Below the pieces are notes generated by a model, which was not told where the DNA came from, did no database searches, and saw nothing but the letters and a program-made list of their open reading frames with translations. From JAJRPT01 sp964465945 (lineage in GTDB: Bacteria > Bacteroidota > Ignavibacteria > Kapaibacteriales > UBA2268): a DNA stretch of 55,964 bases. The stretch spans positions 1-55,964 of the forward strand of contig CAYXMM010000017.1 in the NCBI GenBank assembly GCA_964465945.1. Reading direction: 5' to 3'. Position 1 is the first letter of the stretch. Every line of letters begins with the position of its first letter. Shown in pieces: positions 8,151 through 16,827 of the stretch. The translations under genes were made by a program, and so were the position numbers.

Positions 8151-8593
8151 TTTTTACTTAAGTTACTACTCATTTTCTGTAAGGTTGCAATGGTTGTTTG
8201 GTATGCTTCGAGGTCGATTCCGTCTAAAGCATTGTTGATTGTCTTTTCAACGAGAGGTAAAATCTTATTATATGCTTTTTTGCCTTCTGCTGTTAGTCTT
8301 ATGATTCTATTTCGCTTGTCTTCTCTGTCAATTATTCGTTTAATCTGTTTCTTTCCTTCCATTTCGTCTAATAATCGTGTGATAGCAGTCTTATCCTGCA
8401 TTAGCAAGTCGCCAAGTTGAATTTGATTTTTGTCATTGTGTTGATAAAGAAAGGCAAGGGTTATCCATTCTTCTACTTTTACGTCAAGTTTATGTTCTCT
8501 AAAATTTTTTCTAATTTGAGAACGCAATACTTTGCTAAAATGTCTTGCGTTATAGCCGACCGATCCGTATAAGTTATAATACTCTTCTGTCAT
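8135..8593 (-). CDS. MarR family transcriptional regulator
   Basis: A 152-residue winged-helix regulator. The DNA-binding core runs from LGDLLMQDKTAITRLLDEMEGKKQIKRIIDREDKRNRIIRLTAEGKKAY (about 60-110), with flanking dimerisation helices. The DxRxxR wing (DREDKRNR) is typical. It lies four bases downstream of the biotin carboxylase gene on the same strand, so the two are very probably co-transcribed. It may regulate that operon, but its ligand and target are unknown. Its stop codon sits inside the transcription terminator. Confidence 0.87.
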   Translation of the reverse strand: MTEEYYNLYGSVGYNARHFSKVLRSQIRKNFREHKLDVKVEEWITLAFLYQHNDKNQIQLGDLLMQDKTAITRLLDEMEGKKQIKRIIDREDKRNRIIRLTAEGKKAYNKILPLVEKTINNALDGIDLEAYQTTIATLQKMSSNLSKNKKGY

Positions 8594-8597
8594 AAAT

Positions 8598-10094
8598 CTA
8601 CTCCCTTAGTTTTTGATATTGTACGTTTTTCCAGTTATTTACTAAATGCTCTGATTTTGGAATTTCTTTTTTGTTTCTATTGTTGTTATACATAAATGAA
8701 GCAATAATTGCTAATTCTTTATTATGACTTGTTTTGTGATTTTCAATATTATCTGTTTTAAAATATTTATCAATAAATCCTGTGTCAAACCATTCATTTC
8801 TAAATATTGGGTTATCCATTGTTTCAATTAAAAATGGGATAATATTATTAAATCCAACAAGTTTATAATTTTGAAGTGCAGTTTTCATTTTATCTAATGC
8901 AGCATCTCTTGTTTTAGCATAAGTGATTAATTTTGAAATCATTGGGTCAAAATGAATTGAAATTTCATCATTAGACTCAATTCCACCATCAACTCTAACT
9001 CCATTCCCAGAAGGAGTTTGCAGATAATTTATTTTCCCAATAGAAGGTAAGAAATTTAGTATTGGGTCTTCTGCATAAATACGGCATTCTATTGCAAATC
9101 CTTCCATTTTTATATCATTTTGAGTAAATGATAAAGGCAGACCATACGCAATTCTAATTTGCTCCTTAGCTAAGTCAATGCCAGTTACAAGTTCAGTAAC
9201 GGGATGTTCAACTTGTAACCTTGTGTTCATTTCAAGGAAATAAAAATCTTTATTCACATCAAGTAAGAATTCAATCGTGCCAGCACCCTCATAATTACAA
9301 GCTTTAGCAGCATTCACTGCAACTTCGCCCATCTTGTTTCTAAGTTCTTCCGTCAGAACAGTCGAAGGTGATTCCTCAATAACTTTTTGGTGGCGACGTT
9401 GAATAGAGCAATCTCTTTCGCCTAAATGAACATAATTGCCATGCTGGTCGCAAATTATTTGAATTTCAATATGCTTAGGATTAATAATATATTTTTCCAT
9501 ATACACAAGGTCATCACCAAATGCTTTCATTGCCTCTCGTTGTGCTGCTTGATATGATTCAACAAATTCACTTTCTTCATTAACTAATCGCATTCCTTTT
9601 CCACCACCGCCAGCTGCAGCTTTGAGCAAAATTGGATAACCAATCGCTCTTGCTTTTTCTTTCGCTTTATCGAAGTCAACTATTCTTTCTTTTGTGCCTG
9701 GAACAATCGGCACTCCTGCTTTGTCCATTAAAATTCTTGCTTCTGTCTTGCTTCCCATTACTTCAATTGAATGAGGTTTTGGTCCAATAAACTTAATTCC
9801 GTTGTCAATACAAGCTTGACTAAACTTAGCATTTTCAGAAAGGAAGCCATAACCTGGATGAATTGCTTCTGCCCCTGATTTTTTTGCTACATCAATTATT
9901 TGATTAATATCTAAATATGCAGATTTTGGAGTATCACCACTCAATTCAAAAGCATAGTCCGCATTCATTACATAAGGCATTTTCTTATCTACTTCGTGGT
10001 AAATTGCAACTGTTTCAATATTCAACTCTCTCGCTGCATTTATTATTCTTATTGCTATCTCGCCTCTATTGGCTATTAATATTTTTTTAAACAT
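8598..10094 (-). CDS. accC: Biotin carboxylase subunit of an acyl-CoA carboxylase
   Basis: A 498-residue ATP-grasp enzyme that carboxylates protein-bound biotin using bicarbonate and ATP. Domains in order: N-terminal ILIANRGEIAIRI, IHPGYGFLSENA, the glycine-rich ATP loop AAAGGGGKGMR, ERDCSIQRRHQKVIEE, EMNTRLQVEHPVTE with the catalytic Glu/Arg, and a C-terminal biotin-carboxylase domain (FAIECRIYAEDP). No biotin-carrier domain is fused. It could serve acetyl- or propionyl-CoA carboxylase. The nearby methylmalonyl-CoA epimerase gene makes propionyl-CoA possible, but sequence alone does not decide. It precedes the marR gene in one operon. Confidence 0.88.
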   Translation of the reverse strand: MFKKILIANRGEIAIRIINAARELNIETVAIYHEVDKKMPYVMNADYAFELSGDTPKSAYLDINQIIDVAKKSGAEAIHPGYGFLSENAKFSQACIDNGIKFIGPKPHSIEVMGSKTEARILMDKAGVPIVPGTKERIVDFDKAKEKARAIGYPILLKAAAGGGGKGMRLVNEESEFVESYQAAQREAMKAFGDDLVYMEKYIINPKHIEIQIICDQHGNYVHLGERDCSIQRRHQKVIEESPSTVLTEELRNKMGEVAVNAAKACNYEGAGTIEFLLDVNKDFYFLEMNTRLQVEHPVTELVTGIDLAKEQIRIAYGLPLSFTQNDIKMEGFAIECRIYAEDPILNFLPSIGKINYLQTPSGNGVRVDGGIESNDEISIHFDPMISKLITYAKTRDAALDKMKTALQNYKLVGFNNIIPFLIETMDNPIFRNEWFDTGFIDKYFKTDNIENHKTSHNKELAIIASFMYNNNRNKKEIPKSEHLVNNWKNVQYQKLRE

Positions 10095-10287
10095 TGATTA
10101 AATTTTATTCATTTGTGTTTTTTTATTTTGCTATAATAAGTATAAAAAATTTAATAAACAATAAGTATTTCTACTTAAATGCTATTTTTTTTAATTACTT
10201 ATTAATTATTAGATGGAATGTTAAAAAATTTTCATAAAATAGAAAAAAATTCAACAAAATAGTTTTGTAACCAATTTGTAAATTGAT

Positions 10288-11016
10288 TTATTTGAGAAAG
10301 TCATTTACATCAACTATTGTGAAATGATTGCCATCATAAACTCCAAAAGTAGGAGTTTTTAACCATTCACCTAAATTGATATAATAACCATTGGAGTGCG
10401 CTATTGTTTCTGCTTTATGCCGATGACCCATAACAACGAAGTCGAAACCTTCTTCAAGCTTTTTAAATGCAAATTCTTTCATTCCATCATTCGAGCCATA
10501 ATCTTTTTTGTCTGTGTGGTCTCTTGAAGTGCTGGAACTACCCTTTGCTAATTTAATTCCTAAATCTGGGTGGATTAATCGGAACAAGAAATTTGAAATA
10601 GGACTTCTAAGTATTTTTTTTAAAATTAAATAGCCAATATCGTTCTTACTTTTACCATCACCGTGTGAAATATAAAACTTTTTACTATTAATGATTCTTT
10701 CAATATCACCACGCTCAATTTTAATATTAAATTCATTCAAAAAGAAACTTTTATGTCCGAAATCATGATTCCCCATTATATATGTAATCGGTATGCCTTT
10801 TTGTTTCAACTCGTCAATTTTATTCAGAGTCCGGTAAAAGTGAGAAGGAACAACTTCTTTATATTCAAACCAATAATCAAATATATCTCCTACTAAGAAA
10901 ATCTCTTTAGCATCTATTGAAATTTTATCTAATACTTTTAGCAAAAGGTCTTCCCTCTTCCTATCAGTTTGTCTTTCTAAAAGACCCAAATGGACATCTG
11001 ATATAAAATAATACAA
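10288..11016 (-). CDS. lpxH: UDP-2,3-diacylglucosamine diphosphatase
   Basis: A 242-residue calcineurin-like metallophosphatase of the LpxH family, which removes UMP from UDP-2,3-diacylglucosamine in lipid A synthesis at the inner membrane. The metal motifs are complete: D7-x-H9 (SDVHLG), G43-D44-xx-D47 (GDIFDYW), GNHD at 82-85, the SHGDG block, and the C-terminal GHRHKAE followed by YINLGEW. Length is normal. Presence of LpxH supports a Gram-negative cell with LPS. It is divergent from birA with 71 bases between the starts. Confidence 0.85.
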   Translation of the reverse strand: MYYFISDVHLGLLERQTDRKREDLLLKVLDKISIDAKEIFLVGDIFDYWFEYKEVVPSHFYRTLNKIDELKQKGIPITYIMGNHDFGHKSFFLNEFNIKIERGDIERIINSKKFYISHGDGKSKNDIGYLILKKILRSPISNFLFRLIHPDLGIKLAKGSSSTSRDHTDKKDYGSNDGMKEFAFKKLEEGFDFVVMGHRHKAETIAHSNGYYINLGEWLKTPTFGVYDGNHFTIVDVNDFLK

Positions 11017-11087
11017 TTTCTTTATATTTGTAAATTGATAAAAAATAAATCAAAATTAAGAAAAATAAGTTTAAAGCACATAATACG

Positions 11088-11813
11088 ATGATTCAAAGAT
11101 TTCACTATACAGAGCTTACTTCAACAAATGACTATGCAAAAGAGTTAATAAAACATCTACCACTAATAGCAGTTTCAGCTGACTCTCAAACAAATGGAAG
11201 AGGCAGAAATAATCGAACTTGGGAAGGTGAGACTCATAAAAATTTGTTTCTGTCTATCGCTATTAATCATAAAAATTATCCAACATATAAGTATCCTTCT
11301 CGCTATCAAGCCCTTGGTTGCTTAGTAGTTTACAATGCATTAGTTAAATATATAAGTAAAGATGGTATAAAATTAAAATATCCAAATGATATTTACATCT
11401 TTGACCGGCAGTATAAAAAAGTATCAGGCATATTGATTGAGCATTCAATCCAAGGAAAAGTTGCCGAAAATACAATTATAGGTGTAGGATTAAATATAAA
11501 CCAAGATAGTTTTAGTGATGAGTTATCATTCAAAGCAAGCTCTCTCAAAAAAATTGGCTTAAGCGTAACTATCGAAGATATTTATAATGACATTCTTTTA
11601 GAGTTTGAAAACTTATTTACAAAAAGAGAAGATTATATCTATGATTTATGGGTTGAGAAATTAAATATCTTAAATAAAAGTATTACTTTATTATCTGATA
11701 ACAAAAGTTATTTAGTAAAAGGAATTAATCCAGATTGCTCGCTGACTATATCTGATGCACAAAATAATATAAAAAGAATTGATAATGGAGATTCAATTAT
11801 TTATGAATTATAA
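11088..11813 (+). CDS. birA: Biotin-[acetyl-CoA-carboxylase] ligase (no DNA-binding domain)
   Basis: A 241-residue biotin protein ligase that activates biotin as biotinyl-AMP and transfers it to a carrier-protein lysine. Motifs: TSTND near residue 12, the GRGRNNRTW biotin loop (37-45), YPNDIYI...KKVSGILIE and GVGLNIN. The N-terminal repressor helix-turn-helix of the E. coli enzyme is absent, making this a class I enzyme. Its start ATG is followed directly by the catalytic domain. It overlaps coaX by 11 bases and heads a three-gene run. Confidence 0.9.
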   Translation: MIQRFHYTELTSTNDYAKELIKHLPLIAVSADSQTNGRGRNNRTWEGETHKNLFLSIAINHKNYPTYKYPSRYQALGCLVVYNALVKYISKDGIKLKYPNDIYIFDRQYKKVSGILIEHSIQGKVAENTIIGVGLNINQDSFSDELSFKASSLKKIGLSVTIEDIYNDILLEFENLFTKREDYIYDLWVEKLNILNKSITLLSDNKSYLVKGINPDCSLTISDAQNNIKRIDNGDSIIYEL

Positions 11814-12567
11814 TGAGATAATTATAAAAGAGAAATTACTAATAATTGAAATTGGTAATTCACGTTTAAAAGTGGATAATGGCGAAATTATACAATATTA
11901 TGATTACACTTTTTCGAAAGAAAATATTAATGAAACCGAGATTATTAAGTTTTTAAATAACATTATCTCACAATTAAAGCCAAGTAAAATCTATTATTCG
12001 AGCGTAAATCCATTAATCGAAAATATTATTTATATAAATTTTAATGCAAAAAATATTAATAATTTTATATCACTGGCAAAGATTGATTTTTCTAATATTC
12101 AAGGAATGGGAATTGACCGAAAACTTGGATTAATTGCTGCTAATGAATTATATGGGGAAAATATTTTAACAATAGATTGTGGCACAGCTCAGACTTATAA
12201 TTTACTAATTAACAACAAATGTCTTGGTGGCTTCATTACTCCTGGATTAATTACTCGTTTAAAATCTCTTTCTGAGAATACCAATATTCCATATCAAAAT
12301 ATTGATGATTTATATTATAATGATGAATTAGGGGCAAATACAAAAGATGCAATATCTAACGGAGTTTACTTCGGCTTACTCTCAGAAATAAAATATTTTA
12401 TTAATAAATATTCAGTTCAATATCCTGAATTAAAAGCAGTAATTACAGGTGGGAATAGTTTAAAATTATATAACTCTTTGAAAGAAAGTGAATTTTCTTT
12501 AATTTTGCAACCTAATTTAGTTAATGATGGGATAAAAGTAATTTTATCAAAAATATATGATAAATAA
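11803..12567 (+). CDS. coaX: Type III pantothenate kinase
   Basis: A CoaX-type kinase that makes 4'-phosphopantothenate for coenzyme A, acting as a dimer in the cytoplasm. Acetate-kinase-fold motifs: LLIIEIGNSRLK (phosphate loop), GMGIDRKLGLIAA, TIDCGTAQT and GGFITPGL. I chose ATG 11803 (254 aa). The frame is open to an ATG at 11779, but that lies deeper inside birA and adds nothing conserved. It overlaps birA by 11 bases and the following glycosyltransferase by 11 bases, so translation of the three is probably coupled. Sequence identity to familiar CoaX proteins looks modest. Confidence 0.83.
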   Translation: MNYNEIIIKEKLLIIEIGNSRLKVDNGEIIQYYDYTFSKENINETEIIKFLNNIISQLKPSKIYYSSVNPLIENIIYINFNAKNINNFISLAKIDFSNIQGMGIDRKLGLIAANELYGENILTIDCGTAQTYNLLINNKCLGGFITPGLITRLKSLSENTNIPYQNIDDLYYNDELGANTKDAISNGVYFGLLSEIKYFINKYSVQYPELKAVITGGNSLKLYNSLKESEFSLILQPNLVNDGIKVILSKIYDK

Positions 12568-13297
12568 TAAAAAAGTCGTGGTTGTGCTTCCTGCATATAA
12601 TGCAGAGAAAACATTAGAAATAACATATAACGAAATTCCTTTCGACATTGTCGACGAAGTTATCCTTGTTGATGATGCCTCAAAAGATAACACTTCCGAA
12701 CTTGCGAATAAACTTGGTATTCATTATGTAATCCGTCACGAAAAAAATAAAGGTTATGGCGGTAATCAAAAGAGTTGTTATAATAAAGCACTCGAAATCA
12801 ATGCTGACATCGTTATAATGGTGCACCCTGACTATCAATATACCCCAAAATTAATTGCCTCAATGGCTTATTTAATTGCGAATGAAGTTTATGAAGTTGT
12901 GCTTGGTTCAAGAATATTAGGAAAAGGCGCTTTAAAAGGTGGTATGCCATATTATAAATATATAGCAAATCGCTTCTTAACTTTAGCACAAAATATGTTA
13001 ATAGGTCAAAAATTATCCGAGTATCACACTGGCTACCGCGCATTCTCTAAAAAAGTATTGAATGATATTAAATTCAATGCAAATTCAGATGATTTCGTGT
13101 TCGACAACCAAATGCTCTCACAAATATTCTGGGCTGGATATGAAATTGCAGAAATTACCTGTCCGACAAAATACTTTGAGGAAGCATCATCAATCAATAT
13201 TCCAAGAAGTATTAAATACGGCTTTGGAGTATTAGGAGTAAGTTTCCGTCATTTCTTACAACGGCTTGGCTTACCAAAATCAGAGATTTATAGATAA
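12557..13297 (+). CDS. Family 2 glycosyltransferase (dolichol-phosphate-mannose-synthase-like)
   Basis: A 246-residue GT-A enzyme. It opens with VVVVLPAYNAEKTLE, then VDEVILVDDASKDNTSELA (UDP/GDP-sugar binding Asp pair), HEKNKGYGGNQK and the acceptor-side segment EYHTGYRAFSKKVL. No C-terminal membrane segments are present, so it is a single-domain, membrane-associated enzyme at most. It probably acts in polyprenyl-phosphate sugar or surface-glycan synthesis; the donor sugar cannot be read from the sequence. Last gene of the birA-coaX run. Confidence 0.85.
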   Translation: MINNKKVVVVLPAYNAEKTLEITYNEIPFDIVDEVILVDDASKDNTSELANKLGIHYVIRHEKNKGYGGNQKSCYNKALEINADIVIMVHPDYQYTPKLIASMAYLIANEVYEVVLGSRILGKGALKGGMPYYKYIANRFLTLAQNMLIGQKLSEYHTGYRAFSKKVLNDIKFNANSDDFVFDNQMLSQIFWAGYEIAEITCPTKYFEEASSINIPRSIKYGFGVLGVSFRHFLQRLGLPKSEIYR

Positions 13298-13298
13298 A

Positions 13299-13463
13299 TT
13301 AAGAGTTCGGCTTCCTCATTTTCTTAAAATTCGCAGAGATTAAATCCCCACTAACGATATTTATCTTAACAGGACGCTTATGCTTAGGTAGATTTTCCCT
13401 CGCAAATTCTTTAATCCTGACAAGCGCCTCCGTTTTGGGTGTGCTTGGGGTTAGGGTCTTGAT
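13299..13463 (-). pseudogene. Orphan C-terminal tail of an AMP-forming acyl ligase-like enzyme
   Basis: An open minus-strand stretch with no start codon, ending at 13299. It encodes about 50 residues, including LVRIKEFARENLPKHKRP and NFKKMRKP. The pattern resembles the extreme C-terminus of AMP-binding (ANL) acyl-CoA or acyl-ACP ligases. It overlaps the 3' end of the acyl carrier protein gene in another frame. It may be the stub of a ligase that once stood next to the carrier protein gene. The family call rests on the tail pattern only. Confidence 0.45.
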
Positions 13464-13690
13464 TCAATAAAAGAAATCATATTTTTGATTACGCTTAAAT
13501 TTTTCTCAATATACTCGTCAGTTGAAATTGATATATCAAATTCTTCTTCTAATTTTGCTAAGTAAGTAATAGTTTCAAGCGAATCTAAAACCTGCTCTTC
13601 TACTAAATCTGTTTCATCATTAAAAAAAGCTTCATCATTTACATCTAAGATAATATTTTTTATTAAATTTGCAATATTAGTGTTACTCAT
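13451..13690 (-). CDS. Acyl carrier protein
   Basis: A 79-residue four-helix carrier protein. The phosphopantetheine attachment site is the serine of L35-D36-S37-L38, followed by ETITYLAKLEEEFDI, as in ACP/DltC-type carriers. It is acidic throughout. It is probably a specialised carrier for a secondary or surface-lipid pathway rather than the fatty-acid-synthesis AcpP, because no fab genes are nearby. A ligase-like tail follows it on the same strand (13299-13463). Its start is 13 bases from the start chosen for the large secreted protein on the other strand. Confidence 0.85.
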   Translation of the reverse strand: MSNTNIANLIKNIILDVNDEAFFNDETDLVEEQVLDSLETITYLAKLEEEFDISISTDEYIEKNLSVIKNMISFIESRP

Positions 13691-13703
13691 TAGGAATACC
13701 TTT

Positions 13704-16505
13704 ATGAAAGTTGTGATTTTAATTTGCCTTGTATTTTTTACTAAAAATATTTTAGCACAAAATTATATTTTCCAATCAGATAAAAACAAAAATCCAATTA
13801 GCTTTTATAATAACTCAAAAATAATCTTTTTTGAAGATAAAATCAAGTTAATTGAAAATGGAGCTACTTTTTATTATGAATTAAAAGATAAAAATAATAG
13901 AAATTTAACATTAAAACTACCTAATTCAATAAAACTTAATTATTACTTAGATACTTTTAAAATTGAGGATTTAACTGCTTATTATTATGTAGAATATGGT
14001 GATGTAAGGATTGAAATCACAGATAAAATAGAATTTAATAATTTAAAAAATAATAAATTATTTATTAATGGTAAAGAAGATAAAAATAACAAAAATATTA
14101 ACAATTTACTTAATGATAAGACTACAATTAACAATCTTGATACATCATTTTACAGAATTGATTTGTCGAGTTTTATTGGTAGCAACAACTCACTTTCAGG
14201 GAGTAACGAAGTAGATGAGGATGGCAACATTTATTTTAGTGGATTTTCAAGTTCAAATTTAGATAGTTGGATTAAAGATGCGTATCAAAAGGATATTGAT
14301 GGTGGTCAAGATTATTTTGTAATAAAAATGAGTCCTGATAACAAAGTTATTTGGGGTACTTATGTCGGTTGTCCGAGTAACGATGGTTCTTGTTATTTAG
14401 ATGTAAAACAAGGAATGGTCTGGGTTGTTGGTGAAAGTCATAGTAATGGGTTTCCACTTACAGATAATGCTTTTAAATCTACTTATTATGGGAAAGGAGA
14501 TATTACAATATTTAGACTAAACTACGATGGGAAATTTGAATATGGAACTTACAATGGTGGTAATGAATATGACACAGCTATTGATGTAAAAATTGATGAT
14601 ACTGGAAATACATGGGTTTGTGGAAGGATTTATAGTCCTGACGGATTTAAAGTTACAAATAACGCTGAAACTAAATTAAGTAAAGGTGGTTTAGATGGCT
14701 TTGTTATGTGTTTTGATAAAGATAATAAATGTATTTATTCTTCAAGAATTGGTGGAAGTGATAATGACTTTTTAGAAACATTATGTATAACCAATAAATA
14801 TATTATTTGTGGGGGTAATTCACAAAGTTTTATCCTTAAAAATTTGATAAAAACACAAATATCAACATTTTACTTAACTGCTTTAGATAAAAATACATTT
14901 AAGACTATTTGGTCTAAAAAGTTTGAAGATAATGAAGGATTTGATGAAAATACTGCAATTCAGACATTATACTCAATAAGTAATAATTCAGACTTTTTTT
15001 ATGCTTCTGGATTTACTTATAATAAAGATTTTGGAACTGATAGCTCTTATCAATCTAACAATAATGGTGGTTTAGATTATTTTATTAGAAAAATCAATGA
15101 AGATGGAACAATTTTAAACACGACTTATTTGGGTGGTATAAGCGATGAAGGTCATGGAGGAGCATTAAGTTTTCAAGGAGGTGGTATCACAAGTGACTAT
15201 GAAGGGAATATTTATGTATCCGGTAATACAATTTCAGACAATTTTCCAATTGTAGGGAAAGCAATTCAAAGTGATAAAAGTTTTGGTAGTTTAAATAACG
15301 ATATTTTTATTGCTAAGTTTAACTCTAATCTAACAGAATTATTATATTCTACTTATTTTGGTGGAAGAAAAAATGAAATGGGTAGGGATATTTTATGGAG
15401 TAATAATAGTATATATTTAAGTGGCTGGACACAATCCAGTGATTTTTTTCTTTCAGACAACGCTTTTCAAAAAAGTTATGGCGGAAGCTACTGTGCATAC
15501 CTCCTCAAACTCTCTACTAACGTACCCGAACCTGACCCTTGTAATGGTAATATTATTGAATATCAAGGATTTAGCGATATAAAGGGCTTGAAATTAGTTA
15601 GCGATGCTGTGCGGTATGATTCGACTATTAGATTGACAAAATCGGATATGTTCCAAAAAGGGGCTGTCTGGCTCGAAAACCCTTATTCTGTGAGCAATGG
15701 CTTCACCTTTGACTTCACTTTTGAAACTTCCGAAGGCAAAGATAATAGCGAAAAGGATGGATTTTTGGAAGGTGCGGACGGCTATGCTTTTGTAATTCAA
15801 GGAACAGGAAATGATGTTATTGGCTATGCAGGAGGCGGTATTGGTTACGAAGGTTTGAAAAATGCTCTTGCAATTGAAATTGATTTATACTATAATAATG
15901 AAAGTGGATTTAACGACCCTAATGGCAATCATTTAGCAGTTTTTGGCTCTAAAAAATCTATTACTGCAGACCATAATTCGACAAATTTAATTGCAGTTGA
16001 TTCCACCATTGAAATCATAAAAATTGATAAAACAAGGTATTATTTTAAAGCGATATATCAACCAAAGAATAAGTTATTTAATATTTATTTGAACGAGGCA
16101 GATAAGCCCGAAAAATTAATTCTAACGCTTGAAAACTTTGATTTATCGAGTTACATTGATTTAGGACCAAATAATAGTGCTTATTTTGGAATAACTTCGG
16201 CAACTGGTAGCGCCCAAGAGCGACACGAAATTAAAAGTTTATCTTTTTGTGGTGGCGAAAAAGTTACGGGAGTTGAGGAAGAAGTAACTAACGAATTACT
16301 GATTTATCCAAATCCAGCAAAAGACTATATATATATTACGAAGCTACAAGACATAAATTTTGAAGTTATAGATTTAGTTGGGAATACTTATAAACTTAAT
16401 CTAATTGGTAATAAATTAGACATTTCAAACTTAGCAAGAGGCATCTATTTCATTAAGTTAAATAACGGGCAAAGCGTTGAAACGTATAAATTTATTAAGG
16501 AGTAA
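13704..16505 (+). CDS. Large secreted SBBP-repeat/L-type-lectin protein with T9SS sorting domain
   Basis: A ~933-residue surface or secreted protein. I chose ATG 13704 because it gives a clean signal peptide (MKVVILICLVFFTKNILA); the frame is open to 13680. After a ~120-residue N-terminal beta domain come SBBP-type propeller repeats (about 150-600; recurrent D..GN.Y..G.S and TYLGG/TYFGG motifs). An L-type (legume-like) lectin domain follows at about 614-850 (DGYAFVIQGTGNDVIGYAGG, NALAIEIDLYYN). The last ~70 residues are a type A T9SS sorting domain (LLIYPNPAKDYIYI ... GIYFIKLNNG). Likely a glycan-binding adhesin. Multi-domain secreted proteins of this form are typical of gliding or surface-attached Bacteroidota relatives. 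Confidence 0.88.
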   Translation: MKVVILICLVFFTKNILAQNYIFQSDKNKNPISFYNNSKIIFFEDKIKLIENGATFYYELKDKNNRNLTLKLPNSIKLNYYLDTFKIEDLTAYYYVEYGDVRIEITDKIEFNNLKNNKLFINGKEDKNNKNINNLLNDKTTINNLDTSFYRIDLSSFIGSNNSLSGSNEVDEDGNIYFSGFSSSNLDSWIKDAYQKDIDGGQDYFVIKMSPDNKVIWGTYVGCPSNDGSCYLDVKQGMVWVVGESHSNGFPLTDNAFKSTYYGKGDITIFRLNYDGKFEYGTYNGGNEYDTAIDVKIDDTGNTWVCGRIYSPDGFKVTNNAETKLSKGGLDGFVMCFDKDNKCIYSSRIGGSDNDFLETLCITNKYIICGGNSQSFILKNLIKTQISTFYLTALDKNTFKTIWSKKFEDNEGFDENTAIQTLYSISNNSDFFYASGFTYNKDFGTDSSYQSNNNGGLDYFIRKINEDGTILNTTYLGGISDEGHGGALSFQGGGITSDYEGNIYVSGNTISDNFPIVGKAIQSDKSFGSLNNDIFIAKFNSNLTELLYSTYFGGRKNEMGRDILWSNNSIYLSGWTQSSDFFLSDNAFQKSYGGSYCAYLLKLSTNVPEPDPCNGNIIEYQGFSDIKGLKLVSDAVRYDSTIRLTKSDMFQKGAVWLENPYSVSNGFTFDFTFETSEGKDNSEKDGFLEGADGYAFVIQGTGNDVIGYAGGGIGYEGLKNALAIEIDLYYNNESGFNDPNGNHLAVFGSKKSITADHNSTNLIAVDSTIEIIKIDKTRYYFKAIYQPKNKLFNIYLNEADKPEKLILTLENFDLSSYIDLGPNNSAYFGITSATGSAQERHEIKSLSFCGGEKVTGVEEEVTNELLIYPNPAKDYIYITKLQDINFEVIDLVGNTYKLNLIGNKLDISNLARGIYFIKLNNGQSVETYKFIKE

Positions 16506-16544
16506 GTTGAGATTGTTCATTTCGGCTACGTTCAATTAACTATG

Positions 16545-16735
16545 TGTTTTGACTGGTTATTGAGAGAAGCGAAGAATGACGTAGGGTGGTGTTTTTTTGT
16601 TTTGCTATTAACGTTGAACTTCTCCGAAGTTATTATTTGAGAATTTGCGTTGCAAATTCTATTTATTTTACTGGTTTCTTCACTGCGCTCAGAATGACGG
16701 GGGAATGCTCAGAATGACGATTTTTTTTTGTCTAA
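16545..16735. repeat. Intergenic region with R1-family interspersed repeats
   Basis: The 322-base gap 16506-16827 has no gene. Near 16560-16585 a GAGAGAAGCGAAGAATGACG stretch, and at 16670-16720 inverted copies of the R1 element (GGTTTCTTCACTGCGCTCAG, then CTCAGAATGACG twice), form a cluster of interspersed repeats. The far end (16781-16824) holds a sorting-domain remnant listed separately. Confidence 0.55.
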
Positions 16736-16780
16736 ACTTTGATTTTTGTGATTGGTTTGATTACTATGATTCATTTTTTA

Positions 16781-16816
16781 GGTGATGTGAAGGTTCAGAA
16801 GTTTGTTAAAGAGTAA
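16781..16816 (+). pseudogene. Remnant of a T9SS sorting-domain C-terminus
   Basis: Twelve codons ending in TAA read GDVKVQKFVKE, the usual last strand of a T9SS type A domain. The stop is followed by the same 14 bases (GAGTAAGTTGAGAT) that end the neighbouring large protein gene (16500-16513 versus 16811-16824). This looks like the 3' stump of a second, lost T9SS cargo gene or a partial duplication. Confidence 0.45.
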
Positions 16817-16827
16817 GTTGAGATGAT

